From positions 1 through 64,000 of the forward strand of contig CALUXD010000003.1 in assembly GCA_944324665.1 (NCBI GenBank): a stretch of 64,000 nucleotides of DNA, in the 5' to 3' direction. This stretch comes from Candidatus Proelusimicrobium volucris. Lineage in GTDB: Bacteria; Elusimicrobiota; Elusimicrobia; Elusimicrobiales; Elusimicrobiaceae. Below are positions 16,901 to 25,305 of this stretch, in pieces (positions within the stretch are counted from its first letter, which is position 1; every line of letters starts with the position of its first letter). The notes beneath the pieces were generated by a model. It saw only the letters and a list, made by a program, of their open reading frames with translations, made no database searches and was not told the origin of the DNA. The translations under genes and the position numbers were made by a program.

Positions 16901-19078
16901 GCCAAGCGCATCAGCGAGTTGGAAGCGTCTTTAAACAAAAACAATGTATATGTAAGCCAAATAACGGAAATAAGTTCGTCTTTAGCCAAAGCTGAATCTG
17001 CCGTAAAAGAGAACGAGAATATAATCAATATGCTCAAAGGCGAGGTGGCGGCCGCCAACAGCCAAAAGGCTTTGATAGACGAAGAATTGAAAAAAGCCGG
17101 CAACGAGAAATACGAGATATTGAAACAGCTGGAAGAAAAGACGAAAGCCTTGGATGAATTCCAAAAACGCTATGAAGAAGAAGTGACGGCGTTAAAGGAT
17201 GCCCGCAGCAAAGAGTCCGCCGATTATGAAGAAAAACTGAAATCGGCTCAGGAGCGGTTAAATCAAGAGACGGAAACTGTAAATTCCTTAAAAAGCCAAA
17301 TAGTAATACTTGAGCAGGAAAAATCCAATCTTAACATGAAGCTTTCCAGCGCGGACTTAAAGGCCAGCAAGATAGTGGAGCAAACCGACGAGATAATCAA
17401 TTTAAAGTCTAAATTGGCTAAAGCTGAAAGCAGATTCTTGCAGGATACGGTATTGGTAGAGCAGTTAAAAGAACAGTATACGCAAAGCCGGGAAATGATT
17501 GCCAAGCTTGAAGAGGAAATATTGAGCCTGCGCAAGGAAAACGCGAAAGTAAAAGAAGATCTTGCCGGCAAAGAGGCGGAAATAAAACGCTTGAGCGAGG
17601 CTCTGGCCCAAAGCGAGGCGCAAGTAAAAGAAGGCCAATCCGCTGTGAAGCAACTTCAGGTGCACACTTCCCAGCTAAAGGCGGTAAACGCGGCTTTGGA
17701 TGCGGAAGTGAAAAAGGCGCAGGGCGAGAAACTGGAGGCTTTGCGCAAATCTGCCGATCAAGCCAAAGAAATATTGATGTTAAAACAGCAGCTTTCGGAA
17801 GCGGAAAGCAAGTTCAGCACATTGGATTTTGAGAACGGGATAGTATCGGTCCGCAAGGAATATGAGGCGAAAGTTGAGAAGCTTGAAAGCGAACTTAAAG
17901 ACGCTTCGGCTTTATGCGCGAGGCAGGTAAAAGAGCTTGAGGAATTAAAGACCGACAACAGCCGCCTAAAGAGTGCGGAAGAGGAAAAGGTAAAACTGCA
18001 AAGCAGTTATGACGTGCTTTCCGAGAAAGCTCAAAGTTTGGAAAATGAACTTGCCGCTTACAAGCAGAAGGAAGCCCGCGCCTCTACTTTGGCCAAGGCC
18101 AAAGCGGCGGCTTTGAGCGCGCAAATAGCCAAGATAAACAAAGAGAAAGCGGGCCTTAAGGAACAGCTTGACAATGCCCTGAAAGAGATTGAACGCCTCA
18201 CCGCCAAAGAGAAGGAAACGGCGGAAGCGCTCAATACTCTTAAAGCGAAGATAAGCGATAACGACGCCGTTATAGAGAAATTGAAGAAGGAAATAGTCAT
18301 TTTAACGGCGGAGAACCGCGAATTGAAACAGAACGCGGAGGTAACTTTAAGGAAAGAGAAGGCCTTGGCGAGCAAAATTAACGAGATGGAAAAGGAAAAT
18401 AAGAGCCTGGTTACTTCCCTTAATTTGGCCAAGGAAGACGCCGCGAAAACGGAGCTTACTTTGAACAAATTAAAGGCGGAGCGCACCCAGCTTAAGACGA
18501 GACCTTCCATGCCTCAGCCGCCCGCCCCGCAGCAACCCGCCGCGGGTAAGGAAAGTGTACAGCTATCCGCCGAGGCGGAAGATACCGCCGCGCCTTCCAT
18601 TAAGACTAAAACATCGGTTATAAATCCCAGCGTTTTGCCTTCGACGACCGAGCGCGATATGGCCTATCAGGACGGCTCCGCTGACGCCATAGCTGCTTTT
18701 GGTGAGCCTGTGCAGGAATTGGAAGTGGTGGAAGTGGAAGGCAATGAGATGGACTTGAGTATGATATTCGGCGATAGTGACGTGAACTTTAAGGATGAAA
18801 ATGCAGACAGTATGCCCACGGCCACCAATCCCGATATAGAACAAGTTAAAGCTACTACGATAAATCAACCCGGCAAAGCTCTTGCCAGCATGCAAAGCGG
18901 CGGGCCTTATGAGGAAATGGAAGTGACGGATCACTCAATTAAAGCGCATGGCGGGATAAGCAGGAAACCGGCAAGCAGACTGCCGCCCACTTACAGAGGC
19001 AGCGAGGCCTATTCCGATTTCCTTAAGAAGACCAAGAGCGTGTTTTACAGAATAAAATGGTCGCTTTTTAAGGAGTAA
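13967..19078 (+). CDS. Giant 1703-residue coiled-coil protein
   Basis: No recognised family. Residues 1-140 are acidic, Ser/Pro/Glu-rich and probably disordered. About 145-1520 are almost pure heptad-type sequence rich in Glu, Lys, Leu, Ala and Gln. The last 180 residues are again disordered (PQPPAPQQPAAG) and end in a short basic/aromatic segment, SDFLKKTKSVFYRIKWSLFKE-like, which could bind membrane. There is no signal peptide or transmembrane helix, so it should be cytosolic. A unit with E-K-L-x-S/A-L/I-R-K-S-x-x-Q starts near residues 275, 338 and 1254; the first two are 63 residues apart, nine heptads. It precedes ddl by 14 bases and may share its transcript. A filament-forming or cell-shape scaffold role is my inference. 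Confidence 0.85.
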   Translation: MSLDNNDKNNQEFNEFLQSLQDDANKNEALASSGREEPFPFSDSFDIDSFVKENAIPSAQASGEAQSSQEPLASPQESGQEKREEPSPNYTELSQSEYKPDYGAQEPSYRYNETNSNEDYSYQDEFDAPSYANSSFESGQSLKHLEQKISELESSFVDVNKEKAYYNGLQSEIEGIDLEDKNSFKPGDEFYKNMSATIETLKGSLKAISSANRTSVLNDISVLRGSIDNIVNARLQYEENLINQDQTLINRLREKTNRLKSINLALNSEVKRAKNEKLESLRKSAEQTKELLSLRVQLNKVEEKARHGDFKLSRMEQHLSILNQEKLALDEEIRKVREEKLSSIRKSSEQAKEIMSLRLALSKTEEKFKQEEIQNSFLREQLTGLESAKAALDQEVYSTRAEREAAKREASQQIIEIDKLKRSIQQSQDLLNASAKEAGGLREQILSLETKLQQMHGENAALSLRTEDNIRQLEAARAQHERDIAALKAEQMREIELLKNQKAQEAQSITLELRRAEDKYRQEETFVNTLKLQIESLRNDVKNLDDQKRGLEGKSADLAREIDFIKEGHEREIESLKQELASAGEKLTREQNQYQSLKETLSSLETEKASLNEEIRRILSAKDEALAANERYIKDIENLKAEHSSLESSLKSELERMTARHEQDLAEYNALKEKEAALRRDNAGYESRISELSAREEGYKKAGADYEARIKELQSKEESARKTNEEYGAKIAELESKKEQLLREKEAFERELKSKEENYSKELSNYKTKILALDAEQKAAVSNLTIEIENLKREHEGAVSSLNKESSTLREEKHSLLTEIDSLRLALGGRDEETRKLRGELDGLKAGIAAGNEEKLRLGKEIESLMRDITSRNDEKQTILAQVEALKKDLAARDEAAGRAAREAASEIENLKRDISAREENTIKLNGEIEALRNNASQSEQQMAQLGAEIEKLKAELEENRRLSEEAKARHEEAERASAKRISELEASLNKNNVYVSQITEISSSLAKAESAVKENENIINMLKGEVAAANSQKALIDEELKKAGNEKYEILKQLEEKTKALDEFQKRYEEEVTALKDARSKESADYEEKLKSAQERLNQETETVNSLKSQIVILEQEKSNLNMKLSSADLKASKIVEQTDEIINLKSKLAKAESRFLQDTVLVEQLKEQYTQSREMIAKLEEEILSLRKENAKVKEDLAGKEAEIKRLSEALAQSEAQVKEGQSAVKQLQVHTSQLKAVNAALDAEVKKAQGEKLEALRKSADQAKEILMLKQQLSEAESKFSTLDFENGIVSVRKEYEAKVEKLESELKDASALCARQVKELEELKTDNSRLKSAEEEKVKLQSSYDVLSEKAQSLENELAAYKQKEARASTLAKAKAAALSAQIAKINKEKAGLKEQLDNALKEIERLTAKEKETAEALNTLKAKISDNDAVIEKLKKEIVILTAENRELKQNAEVTLRKEKALASKINEMEKENKSLVTSLNLAKEDAAKTELTLNKLKAERTQLKTRPSMPQPPAPQQPAAGKESVQLSAEAEDTAAPSIKTKTSVINPSVLPSTTERDMAYQDGSADAIAAFGEPVQELEVVEVEGNEMDLSMIFGDSDVNFKDENADSMPTATNPDIEQVKATTINQPGKALASMQSGGPYEEMEVTDHSIKAHGGISRKPASRLPPTYRGSEAYSDFLKKTKSVFYRIKWSLFKE

Positions 19079-19092
19079 ATCGAGATTTCAAG

Positions 19093-20154
19093 ATGAAAGA
19101 CATAACTATTGGAGTAATATACGGCGGAAAGAGCACGGAGCATGAAGTCTCCGTGCATTCCGCGGGATATGTGTGCGAGTTGTTGGAAAAGAAATATAAG
19201 CTGGTAAAAATATACATCTCGCGCGAGGGCAAGTGGTACGCCCAAGATAAATGCGGCTATCTTCAGGGGGGTGACAAGCCCGTATCGCCCGTCGTAAATG
19301 AAGATTATAATCTATACGGCGCGGACGGCAAAACCTATAAGATAGATGTATTTTTCCCCGTTTTACACGGCGCTATGGGCGAAGACGGCACTATACAGGG
19401 CCTGTTTGAAATATTGGGCGTTCCTTATGTAGGGTGCGGCGTACTTACCGGCGCTTTGGGTATGGATAAGGAGCTGTGCAAGTTATTGGCCTCGTTTTAC
19501 GGCATTAAGATAGCACCTTACATCAAATTGGAAAAGACGGGCAAATACGATATGGCTCATCTTGAGGCGGCAGTAAAGGCTTTGGGTTACCCGGTATTTG
19601 TCAAGCCGATGAGTTTAGGCTCTTCCGTAGGGGTAACGCGCGTAGACGACGGGAAAGCTTTGCCCTCGGCAATAGAGAAGGCTTTTAAATATGAAGGCAA
19701 TATTTTAGTGGAGAAGGGCATAGACAAAGCGCGGGAAGTGTTTTGCTCTGTGATAGGCGACGGAAAGGAAATACATACATCTCTTTGTGGAGAGCTGAAA
19801 ACTGTCAGCAGCGCGTTTTTCGATTATAAAGCCAAATACGAAGATCCGCACGGCTGCGATATGAATGTTCCCGCCGATATACCCGAAGCTATGCAAGACG
19901 AGATGCGCAAAGCGTCCGCTACGATATTTAAGGTGTTGCGGGGTAAGGGCTTTGCCAGAATAGATTTCCTTTTGGGCCTTGACGGGCAGTTTTATTTTTC
20001 GGAGATAAACACTTTGCCGGGCATGTCTGCTACCAGCCTGTTCCCGCAGTTATGGGAAGCTAGCGGGAAGAAATATGACGACGTGTTGGATATTCTCATA
20101 AAGACTGCCTTTGACAGGAAGAACGAAAATGACGCTTACAGCATCGAGAGGTAA
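19093..20154 (+). CDS. ddl: D-alanine--D-alanine ligase
   Basis: An ATP-grasp ligase joining two D-alanines for the peptidoglycan stem peptide. At 353 residues it is the longer, DdlA-like form. The N-terminal signature IYGGKSTEHEVSVHSA is at about 8-23, FPVLHGAMGEDGTIQG near 84-99, the ATP-grasp loop VKPMSLGSSVGV near 173-184, and the metal-binding FARIDFLLG with FSEINTLPGMSATS near the end. It starts a chain of overlapping genes running to gpmI. Alr, which supplies D-alanine, is at 33.5 kb. Only a weak ribosome-binding site is visible. Confidence 0.96.
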   Translation: MKDITIGVIYGGKSTEHEVSVHSAGYVCELLEKKYKLVKIYISREGKWYAQDKCGYLQGGDKPVSPVVNEDYNLYGADGKTYKIDVFFPVLHGAMGEDGTIQGLFEILGVPYVGCGVLTGALGMDKELCKLLASFYGIKIAPYIKLEKTGKYDMAHLEAAVKALGYPVFVKPMSLGSSVGVTRVDDGKALPSAIEKAFKYEGNILVEKGIDKAREVFCSVIGDGKEIHTSLCGELKTVSSAFFDYKAKYEDPHGCDMNVPADIPEAMQDEMRKASATIFKVLRGKGFARIDFLLGLDGQFYFSEINTLPGMSATSLFPQLWEASGKKYDDVLDILIKTAFDRKNENDAYSIER

Positions 20155-20632
20155 AAGAGCGGCCGCTTATTTCGGGGCGATAGATCCCATATTGTATTTG
20201 ATATTGTTTTTTTGCATTGCCGGGCTTTTGAGGAATATGTTGGCGTTGTCCTTTCAAGGTTTTGACTACTCCACCATAGCGACCAGAGTGTTTTTGGCGA
20301 TGAGCGTGATATATTTCGCGCAAATAGTGTTGATACTCTTAAGGGAAAGGAACGCTTGGATAGTATCGGCATTGCAGGCGTTTTTTTGTTTTTACGTTTA
20401 TGAAGATTTTACGGCTTTGCCTTTCGCCAATGTTTTTAGAATGTTGTTCGGCGAGGGAATAATAAAGCTGGATTACGGCTGGATATACTTTATCAATATG
20501 GTAATAATCTCGGCGATGTTCAGCTTGGAATTGTTAAAAACCTATCTTATATACGCTTTGACTGTTCCGGCCTTTGCCAAGAAGAAAACCGTAAAAAAGG
20601 AATACCAGCCAAAGGAAGAAACTGTTTTATGA
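20129..20632 (+). CDS. Four-helix inner-membrane protein, unknown
   Basis: A 167-residue protein with four predicted membrane segments: about residues 16-36, 50-68, 74-95 and 120-145. It ends in a basic tail (AKKKTVKKEYQPKEE). I do not recognise the family. I start at the ATG at 20129, with GGAAG eight bases upstream; this lies inside the 3' end of ddl, giving a 26-base overlap. The stop overlaps the rlmN start as ATGA. Tight coupling to ddl could suggest a cell-envelope role, but the run also contains RNA-modification genes, so context is not decisive. Confidence 0.75.
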   Translation: MTLTASRGKRAAAYFGAIDPILYLILFFCIAGLLRNMLALSFQGFDYSTIATRVFLAMSVIYFAQIVLILLRERNAWIVSALQAFFCFYVYEDFTALPFANVFRMLFGEGIIKLDYGWIYFINMVIISAMFSLELLKTYLIYALTVPAFAKKKTVKKEYQPKEETVL

Positions 20633-21666
20633 TATTTGAGAAAGTTAAAGAATTTGTAAAGACTAAGGGTGTGCCTTTGTACCGCATAGCTCAGATAAGG
20701 CAGGCGGTTTACGAAAAGGGCATATCCGATTGGGACGAGGCGACGAACCTTCCCGCGGATTTGCGCCAAGCATTAAAGAAGGAAGTTAAACTGCTTAGTT
20801 TTGACGTCGTCAAAGTTGAACATTCCAAACGGGATATCGTATATAAAGCTTTATTCAAACTTAACGACGGCAATAAGATAGAAAGCGTATTGATGAAGCC
20901 GGGCAAGACTTGGAGCGTATGCGTATCTTCCCAGGCGGGCTGTCCGCTGGGCTGTGCGTTTTGCGCCACTGGCAAGCTTGGTTTTAAACGCCATCTTACA
21001 GACGAGGAAATAAGCGACCAGGTATTATTTTGGTATCAATTTTTAAGGAAGAATAATTTGGGTGAGCGCGTTTCCAATATAGTTTTTATGGGCATGGGCG
21101 AGCCTTTGCTCAATTATGTCAATGTGGTTAAAGCGATAGAGAATTTATCGTGTACGGACTATCTTAACATAGGGCAGCGGCACATATCGGTATCGACTTC
21201 CGGCATAGCTGACAAATTTTATAATTTGGCGCAGGATTTGCCGCAGGTTAATTTGGCTTTATCTTTGCATAATGCCGACAACGAGGAGCGTACTCGTCTA
21301 ATGCCGATAAACCGCAAATACGATTTGGATACTCTTAAGGAGAAACTGGAGGAGTATATAGCTCGCACCGGGCGGGAAGTATTTATAGAATACACCGTGA
21401 TAGAGGGCGAGAACAATTCGCCCGCGCATGTGCGCAAGCTGGGCAAGTGGATAAATTCGATTAAAGACAATTATCTGCTGCATGTCAATTTAATAGCGTG
21501 TAACGAGGCGGTGGGCAAAGCGGTGGCGACGCATGAAAGCAGCGTCAAGAAATTTGCCGCGGCTCTTAAAGCTATGAACATAAACGTCAGCATAAGAAAG
21601 AGTTTGGGCTCGGATATATCCGCCGCGTGCGGACAGCTGGCGGCCAAGGAGGGAAAACGAAAATGA
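20629..21666 (+). CDS. rlmN: Dual-specificity rRNA/tRNA adenine-C2 methyltransferase
   Basis: A radical-SAM enzyme that methylates C2 of A2503 in 23S rRNA and A37 in some tRNAs. At 345 residues it matches RlmN. The iron-sulfur cluster cysteines CxxxCxxC are Cys105, Cys109 and Cys112 in QAGCPLGCAFCATG. The GEPLLNY segment follows near residue 158, and the C-terminal catalytic cysteine lies in SAACGQL near residue 337. It overlaps both neighbours by ATGA. The Cfr subfamily is less likely given the RlmN-like N-terminus, but I could not test this by phylogeny. Confidence 0.95.
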   Translation: MIFEKVKEFVKTKGVPLYRIAQIRQAVYEKGISDWDEATNLPADLRQALKKEVKLLSFDVVKVEHSKRDIVYKALFKLNDGNKIESVLMKPGKTWSVCVSSQAGCPLGCAFCATGKLGFKRHLTDEEISDQVLFWYQFLRKNNLGERVSNIVFMGMGEPLLNYVNVVKAIENLSCTDYLNIGQRHISVSTSGIADKFYNLAQDLPQVNLALSLHNADNEERTRLMPINRKYDLDTLKEKLEEYIARTGREVFIEYTVIEGENNSPAHVRKLGKWINSIKDNYLLHVNLIACNEAVGKAVATHESSVKKFAAALKAMNINVSIRKSLGSDISAACGQLAAKEGKRK

Positions 21667-22103
21667 AAAAAATGATTTTGACGCTTTTTGCGGCCTGTGT
21701 AATAACGGGCTGCGCGAGCGTCGTGACGAATACCGATTATATACCCATGGGGCCCGACGGGCTTTCCGTGCAGATAACCGACGCGTCAAAAATGCCGGTA
21801 TTTACTTATTTAAAGGATATAAAGGAGCCTTGGGCGCCGATAGGTATGTACCGCGTTAAGGCCCTTCCCGACAATGACGAAGTGATAAAAAGCGAGATAG
21901 TAAAGATAAAGAAAGCGGCGGCGGCCAAAGGCGCCAACGCGATAATATTAAATCAATTTTACGATGACGCCGCGGCGCAGGACGGCCATCCGATAACTTT
22001 GGCGGCGTATTTTGTGAAATACGCCAGTGCGGTGACGGAAGCCGACAAAGCGAAAATACAAGAATACGCGGAATTGGAGAAACTGAGAAATGCCAACAAT
22101 TAA
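21663..22103 (+). CDS. Small lipoprotein, unknown
   Basis: A 146-residue predicted lipoprotein. The signal peptide ends in the lipobox VITGC, with the lipidated cysteine near residue 17. The mature part contains a segment (VKIKKAAAAKGANAIILNQFYDD) resembling the alternating Ala-rich helix and strand of YajQ/DUF4156-like envelope proteins, in which such a segment is common. I do not assign a family. The ATG at 21663 overlaps the rlmN stop (ATGA), and the 3' end overlaps queC by 14 bases. Confidence 0.8.
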   Translation: MKKMILTLFAACVITGCASVVTNTDYIPMGPDGLSVQITDASKMPVFTYLKDIKEPWAPIGMYRVKALPDNDEVIKSEIVKIKKAAAAKGANAIILNQFYDDAAAQDGHPITLAAYFVKYASAVTEADKAKIQEYAELEKLRNANN

Positions 22104-22788
22104 GAAGAGCGCAAGCAAGAAAGAAAAGAAAGCTGTAGTATTGTTTTCCGGCGGGCTGGACAGCACGACATGTCTGTATTGGGCTTTGGATAAGGGATAC
22201 AAGTGTTATGCCCTTAACGTAAAATACGGGCAAAAGCACAGCCGCGAGGCTTTAAGCGCGCGGGCGATATGCAAAAAGTTGGGTGTGGAACTTACGGAAA
22301 TTAAATTGGATTTCCCGTGGCTGGCGCAGGCGACGTCGCTTGTCGGCAAAGAAGAGCTTCCCGACGAATCTTTGGATGTGATAAAAGACAAAAACAGAAT
22401 ACCGTCGACTTATGTTCCCGCGCGCAATCTGGTTTTTGTGGCGATAGCGGCCAGCTTGGCCGATTCGATAGACGCCGAGGCGATAATAGCCGGCCCAAAT
22501 GCCATAGATTATTCCGGCTATCCAGATTGCCGGCCGGAGTTTTACGAGCCTTTGGCCAAAGCTGTAAAAGAGGGCACCAGAAAAGGCGTACAAGACGGCA
22601 AAATAAAAATAGTTACTCCGCTTTTGAAGCTGAGCAAGGCGCAAATAGCCAAGCTGGGCAAGAAATTAAAGGTCCCGTTTGCTATGACGTGGAGTTGCTA
22701 TAAAGGCGGCAAGAAGCCTTGCGGCAAGTGTGATGCCTGCAAACTCAGGGCCGAGGGCTTTAAAGAGGCGGGCATAAAAGACGAGTAG
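22090..22788 (+). CDS. queC: 7-cyano-7-deazaguanine synthase
   Basis: An ATP-dependent enzyme converting 7-carboxy-7-deazaguanine to preQ0 in queuosine synthesis. It has 232 residues. The PP-loop SGGLDSTT is at about 20-27, followed by YGQKHSREAL, the IPSTYVPARN(L/T)VF signature, and the C-terminal zinc site with four cysteines (SCYKGGKKPCGKCDACKLR). A lysine-rich N-terminal extension of about 13 residues is unusual but falls in the overlap with the lipoprotein gene. No queD, queE or queF is nearby, and no preQ1 riboswitch can fit, since there is no intergenic space. Confidence 0.96.
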   Translation: MPTIKKSASKKEKKAVVLFSGGLDSTTCLYWALDKGYKCYALNVKYGQKHSREALSARAICKKLGVELTEIKLDFPWLAQATSLVGKEELPDESLDVIKDKNRIPSTYVPARNLVFVAIAASLADSIDAEAIIAGPNAIDYSGYPDCRPEFYEPLAKAVKEGTRKGVQDGKIKIVTPLLKLSKAQIAKLGKKLKVPFAMTWSCYKGGKKPCGKCDACKLRAEGFKEAGIKDE

Positions 22789-22795
22789 AGGCGTT

Positions 22796-23245
22796 ATGAG
22801 ATATTTTCTTATTCTGGCTTTAACTTTAAGCGGAACTTTTGCCTTCGCGCAAGGCAAGGCCGCACTTAGCGAGGCGGCTGCGAAATATTCTTTGAAGCAG
22901 ACTGAAAGCGATGTGCTGCAGGAAGAGGAAAGCACCAAAAGCCTTATACTTAAATACGATTCCGCCCAGCCCGCGCAAAAGCAGGCCGTAAAGAAAGAGA
23001 TAGAAAAAAAGGAACTTGCCCGCGAGCAGGAACGCATCGACAAACAAAAACAGCGCATAAAAAGGCAGGAGGAGCAGATAAAGATATTAAAGCAAAAACT
23101 GGCCGAGCGCGAGAAGAATAAAGCCGATACTGTCAAAAAGCGGGTGGAATATTTAATAAGCGAAGAATCCGTGGAAAAGATAAAGAACGAATCGAAAAGC
23201 AAGAAAGTAATAGACAAAATAAAGACTAAAGCAAAACGCAAATGA
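22796..23245 (+). CDS. Small exported helical protein, unknown
   Basis: A 149-residue protein with a signal peptide (residues 1-18, cleavage after AFA) and a long charged helix (about 55-110) rich in Glu, Lys, Arg and Gln that probably forms a coiled coil. The C-terminus is strongly basic. No family is recognised. It lies seven bases after queC and its stop overlaps the sensor-kinase start (ATGA). An extracytoplasmic partner or ligand of that kinase is possible from position only. Confidence 0.75.
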   Translation: MRYFLILALTLSGTFAFAQGKAALSEAAAKYSLKQTESDVLQEEESTKSLILKYDSAQPAQKQAVKKEIEKKELAREQERIDKQKQRIKRQEEQIKILKQKLAEREKNKADTVKKRVEYLISEESVEKIKNESKSKKVIDKIKTKAKRK

Positions 23246-25305
23246 CACTGTTTTCAAGATTGTTCAAGCTGTTTATATCGGTAATAATAACGCCGTTGTT
23301 TGTGACGGGCGTATTCTTGTTTTATTATCAAGACCACAGCAAGACGGCAATACTTGAAAATTATTTTAATTTGGCCGATATATCGGCTTCCTACATCAAG
23401 CGCAATATAGGCGAGAGTGCCGCGCGCTTGGATTTTTTGGGGCAGGCGGCATCTTCCTACGAAGGGCAAAGCGCGGCATTTGAGAATATATTAAATGACA
23501 GCGTAAAGTCCAATCCGGAAATAATCTTTGCCGCGCTTTTGGGCAAAGACGGCAAAGAACTTTTCAGAAGCGAGGCCAATGACGCTTCCCGCATTTTGGG
23601 CAGCATAGACATATCTCAAGATCCTTCTTTCGGCTCCATTAACGACAAGGATATATCCATAAGTTATGTGGATTATACTTTGGACAGACCTTTAGTGGAG
23701 ATTATCTATCCTTTGGTAAACGGGAACTATATTTTCGCCGTTTTGGATTTGAGCGGCGTTTGGTACTCGGTTGGAATGCAGCGTTTGGGAGTGACGGGCG
23801 GGCTTTATTTGGCTTCCGAAGAAGGCTTTTTGAATTTTAATATTTTGCCCGCTCCCAAGATAAGCGGCGGCGCTTTATCAGAAGTTCTAAATAAAGATAA
23901 CGGCCTTATAAAATCCGTAAGATCCGAGCAGGGCGATAAGTTTGTAGGCGCTTACGCGCAGACGATATTACCTGGTGTCTACGTCTTGGCCTTGCAATAC
24001 GGCAAAGAGGCTTTTTACACAATCACGCTTACAAGCTGGATAATAGCGTTTTTTATATTGGCGACGACGACACTTTCCTACTTTGCGGCATATAACTTTT
24101 CCAAAGAGATAAGCGAGCCGATCGAGAGGCTTACGGAAGGTGCCCAGGAAATATCTTCGGGCAAGTTCGACGTTTCTTTGGATACCTCCGAGAGTTGGGG
24201 CGAATTTGAAATTCTTATAAATACCTTTAACGAGATGGCTTCGCGCCTAAGCGTTTATCAAGCTGTTCAGCTGGATAAACTTCTAGACGAGAAGAAAAAG
24301 ATAGATATGCTTGCCGGTCTTATGCGCGACGGCCTGATAATGTGTACTTTGCAGGGGCGGCTCTTGTTTGCCAACGCTACGGCAAACAAAATATTGGAAA
24401 GCGACGCTTTGTGCGGCGATTTGGAGTGCACTCTTTACGGCACCATGGCGCGCCCCGGATTAAAAGAACTGACGGGTATAAAGAGCGGAACGGTATTTGC
24501 CTACGAGAGTGAGGGCAAAAAGACTTATTTCGAAATTGTAAACGAACTCTTTCGCCCGGCCAATGAGGAAGCTGTTTCTATAATAATCTTCCGCGATATA
24601 ACGGCCGAGCATGAAATCCGCTCGATGAAGAACGATATTTTCAATGCCGTAGCGCACGATTTGCGCGCGCCGATAATGGGCTTGCAGGCTTATATAATGA
24701 TATTGAAGGAAGGTAATTTGGACGAGGATAAAAAGCGTAAAATGCTGGACGCGATGGATAGCTCTTCTAGCATGCTGAGCTCTTTGGTTGAAAACATTTT
24801 GGATATATCTCGCTTTGAGCGCGGGCTTTTGACGCTGAATAAAGAGGATTTTAATATAGCGGAGTCTTTAAACTCGGTGATAATCTCGCTGAAGTCTATG
24901 GCGGATTCAAAAGGGATATACATAAAATCCGCGGTGCCGTCGTATTTAATGATAAATGGCGACAAGGGCTTGTTGGAGAGGGTGTTTTCCAATTTAATTT
25001 CCAACTCTCTTAAATTTACCGAACGCGGCGGAATTGACATAAGCTACGCTTATATATCTGGAGAGGGCAGCACTGCATATCATCAATTTAAGGTAAAAGA
25101 CAGCGGCTGTGGGATAAGTAAAGAAGAACTGCCAAAAATATTTGAAAAGTACCATCGCGCGGACAGGAGCGAAAAGGGCTACGGACTGGGCTTGAGCATA
25201 GTCCGCCAGACCGTTTTGGCGCACGGCGGTGAAATAGAGGCTTATTCCGAAGAAGGTAAAGGCAGCGAAATAATATTTACTTTGCCCGCCTTGGAGGTTA
25301 AATGA
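23242..25305 (+). CDS. Membrane sensor histidine kinase (Cache-HAMP-PAS-HisKA-HATPase)
   Basis: A 687-residue kinase. A first membrane helix is at about 10-28, an extracytoplasmic sensor of about 225 residues looks like a double Cache/PAS fold, and a second helix lies at about 254-277. A HAMP linker (ISEPIERLTEGAQEISSG) follows near 290, then a PAS domain (MRDGLIMCTLQGRLLFANATA) near 355-460. The HisKA phosphoacceptor is His472 in VAHDLRAPIMG, and the ATPase has N (NLISNSLKF), G1 (DSGCGI) and G2 (GYGLGLSI) boxes. It overlaps its neighbours on both sides by ATGA. No response regulator is adjacent, so it is an orphan; the ligand is unknown. Confidence 0.93.
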   Translation: MTLFSRLFKLFISVIITPLFVTGVFLFYYQDHSKTAILENYFNLADISASYIKRNIGESAARLDFLGQAASSYEGQSAAFENILNDSVKSNPEIIFAALLGKDGKELFRSEANDASRILGSIDISQDPSFGSINDKDISISYVDYTLDRPLVEIIYPLVNGNYIFAVLDLSGVWYSVGMQRLGVTGGLYLASEEGFLNFNILPAPKISGGALSEVLNKDNGLIKSVRSEQGDKFVGAYAQTILPGVYVLALQYGKEAFYTITLTSWIIAFFILATTTLSYFAAYNFSKEISEPIERLTEGAQEISSGKFDVSLDTSESWGEFEILINTFNEMASRLSVYQAVQLDKLLDEKKKIDMLAGLMRDGLIMCTLQGRLLFANATANKILESDALCGDLECTLYGTMARPGLKELTGIKSGTVFAYESEGKKTYFEIVNELFRPANEEAVSIIIFRDITAEHEIRSMKNDIFNAVAHDLRAPIMGLQAYIMILKEGNLDEDKKRKMLDAMDSSSSMLSSLVENILDISRFERGLLTLNKEDFNIAESLNSVIISLKSMADSKGIYIKSAVPSYLMINGDKGLLERVFSNLISNSLKFTERGGIDISYAYISGEGSTAYHQFKVKDSGCGISKEELPKIFEKYHRADRSEKGYGLGLSIVRQTVLAHGGEIEAYSEEGKGSEIIFTLPALEVK

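Noticed and set aside
22080-22095. preQ1 riboswitch for queC
   Set aside because: queC begins inside the preceding lipoprotein gene, so no untranslated leader exists.
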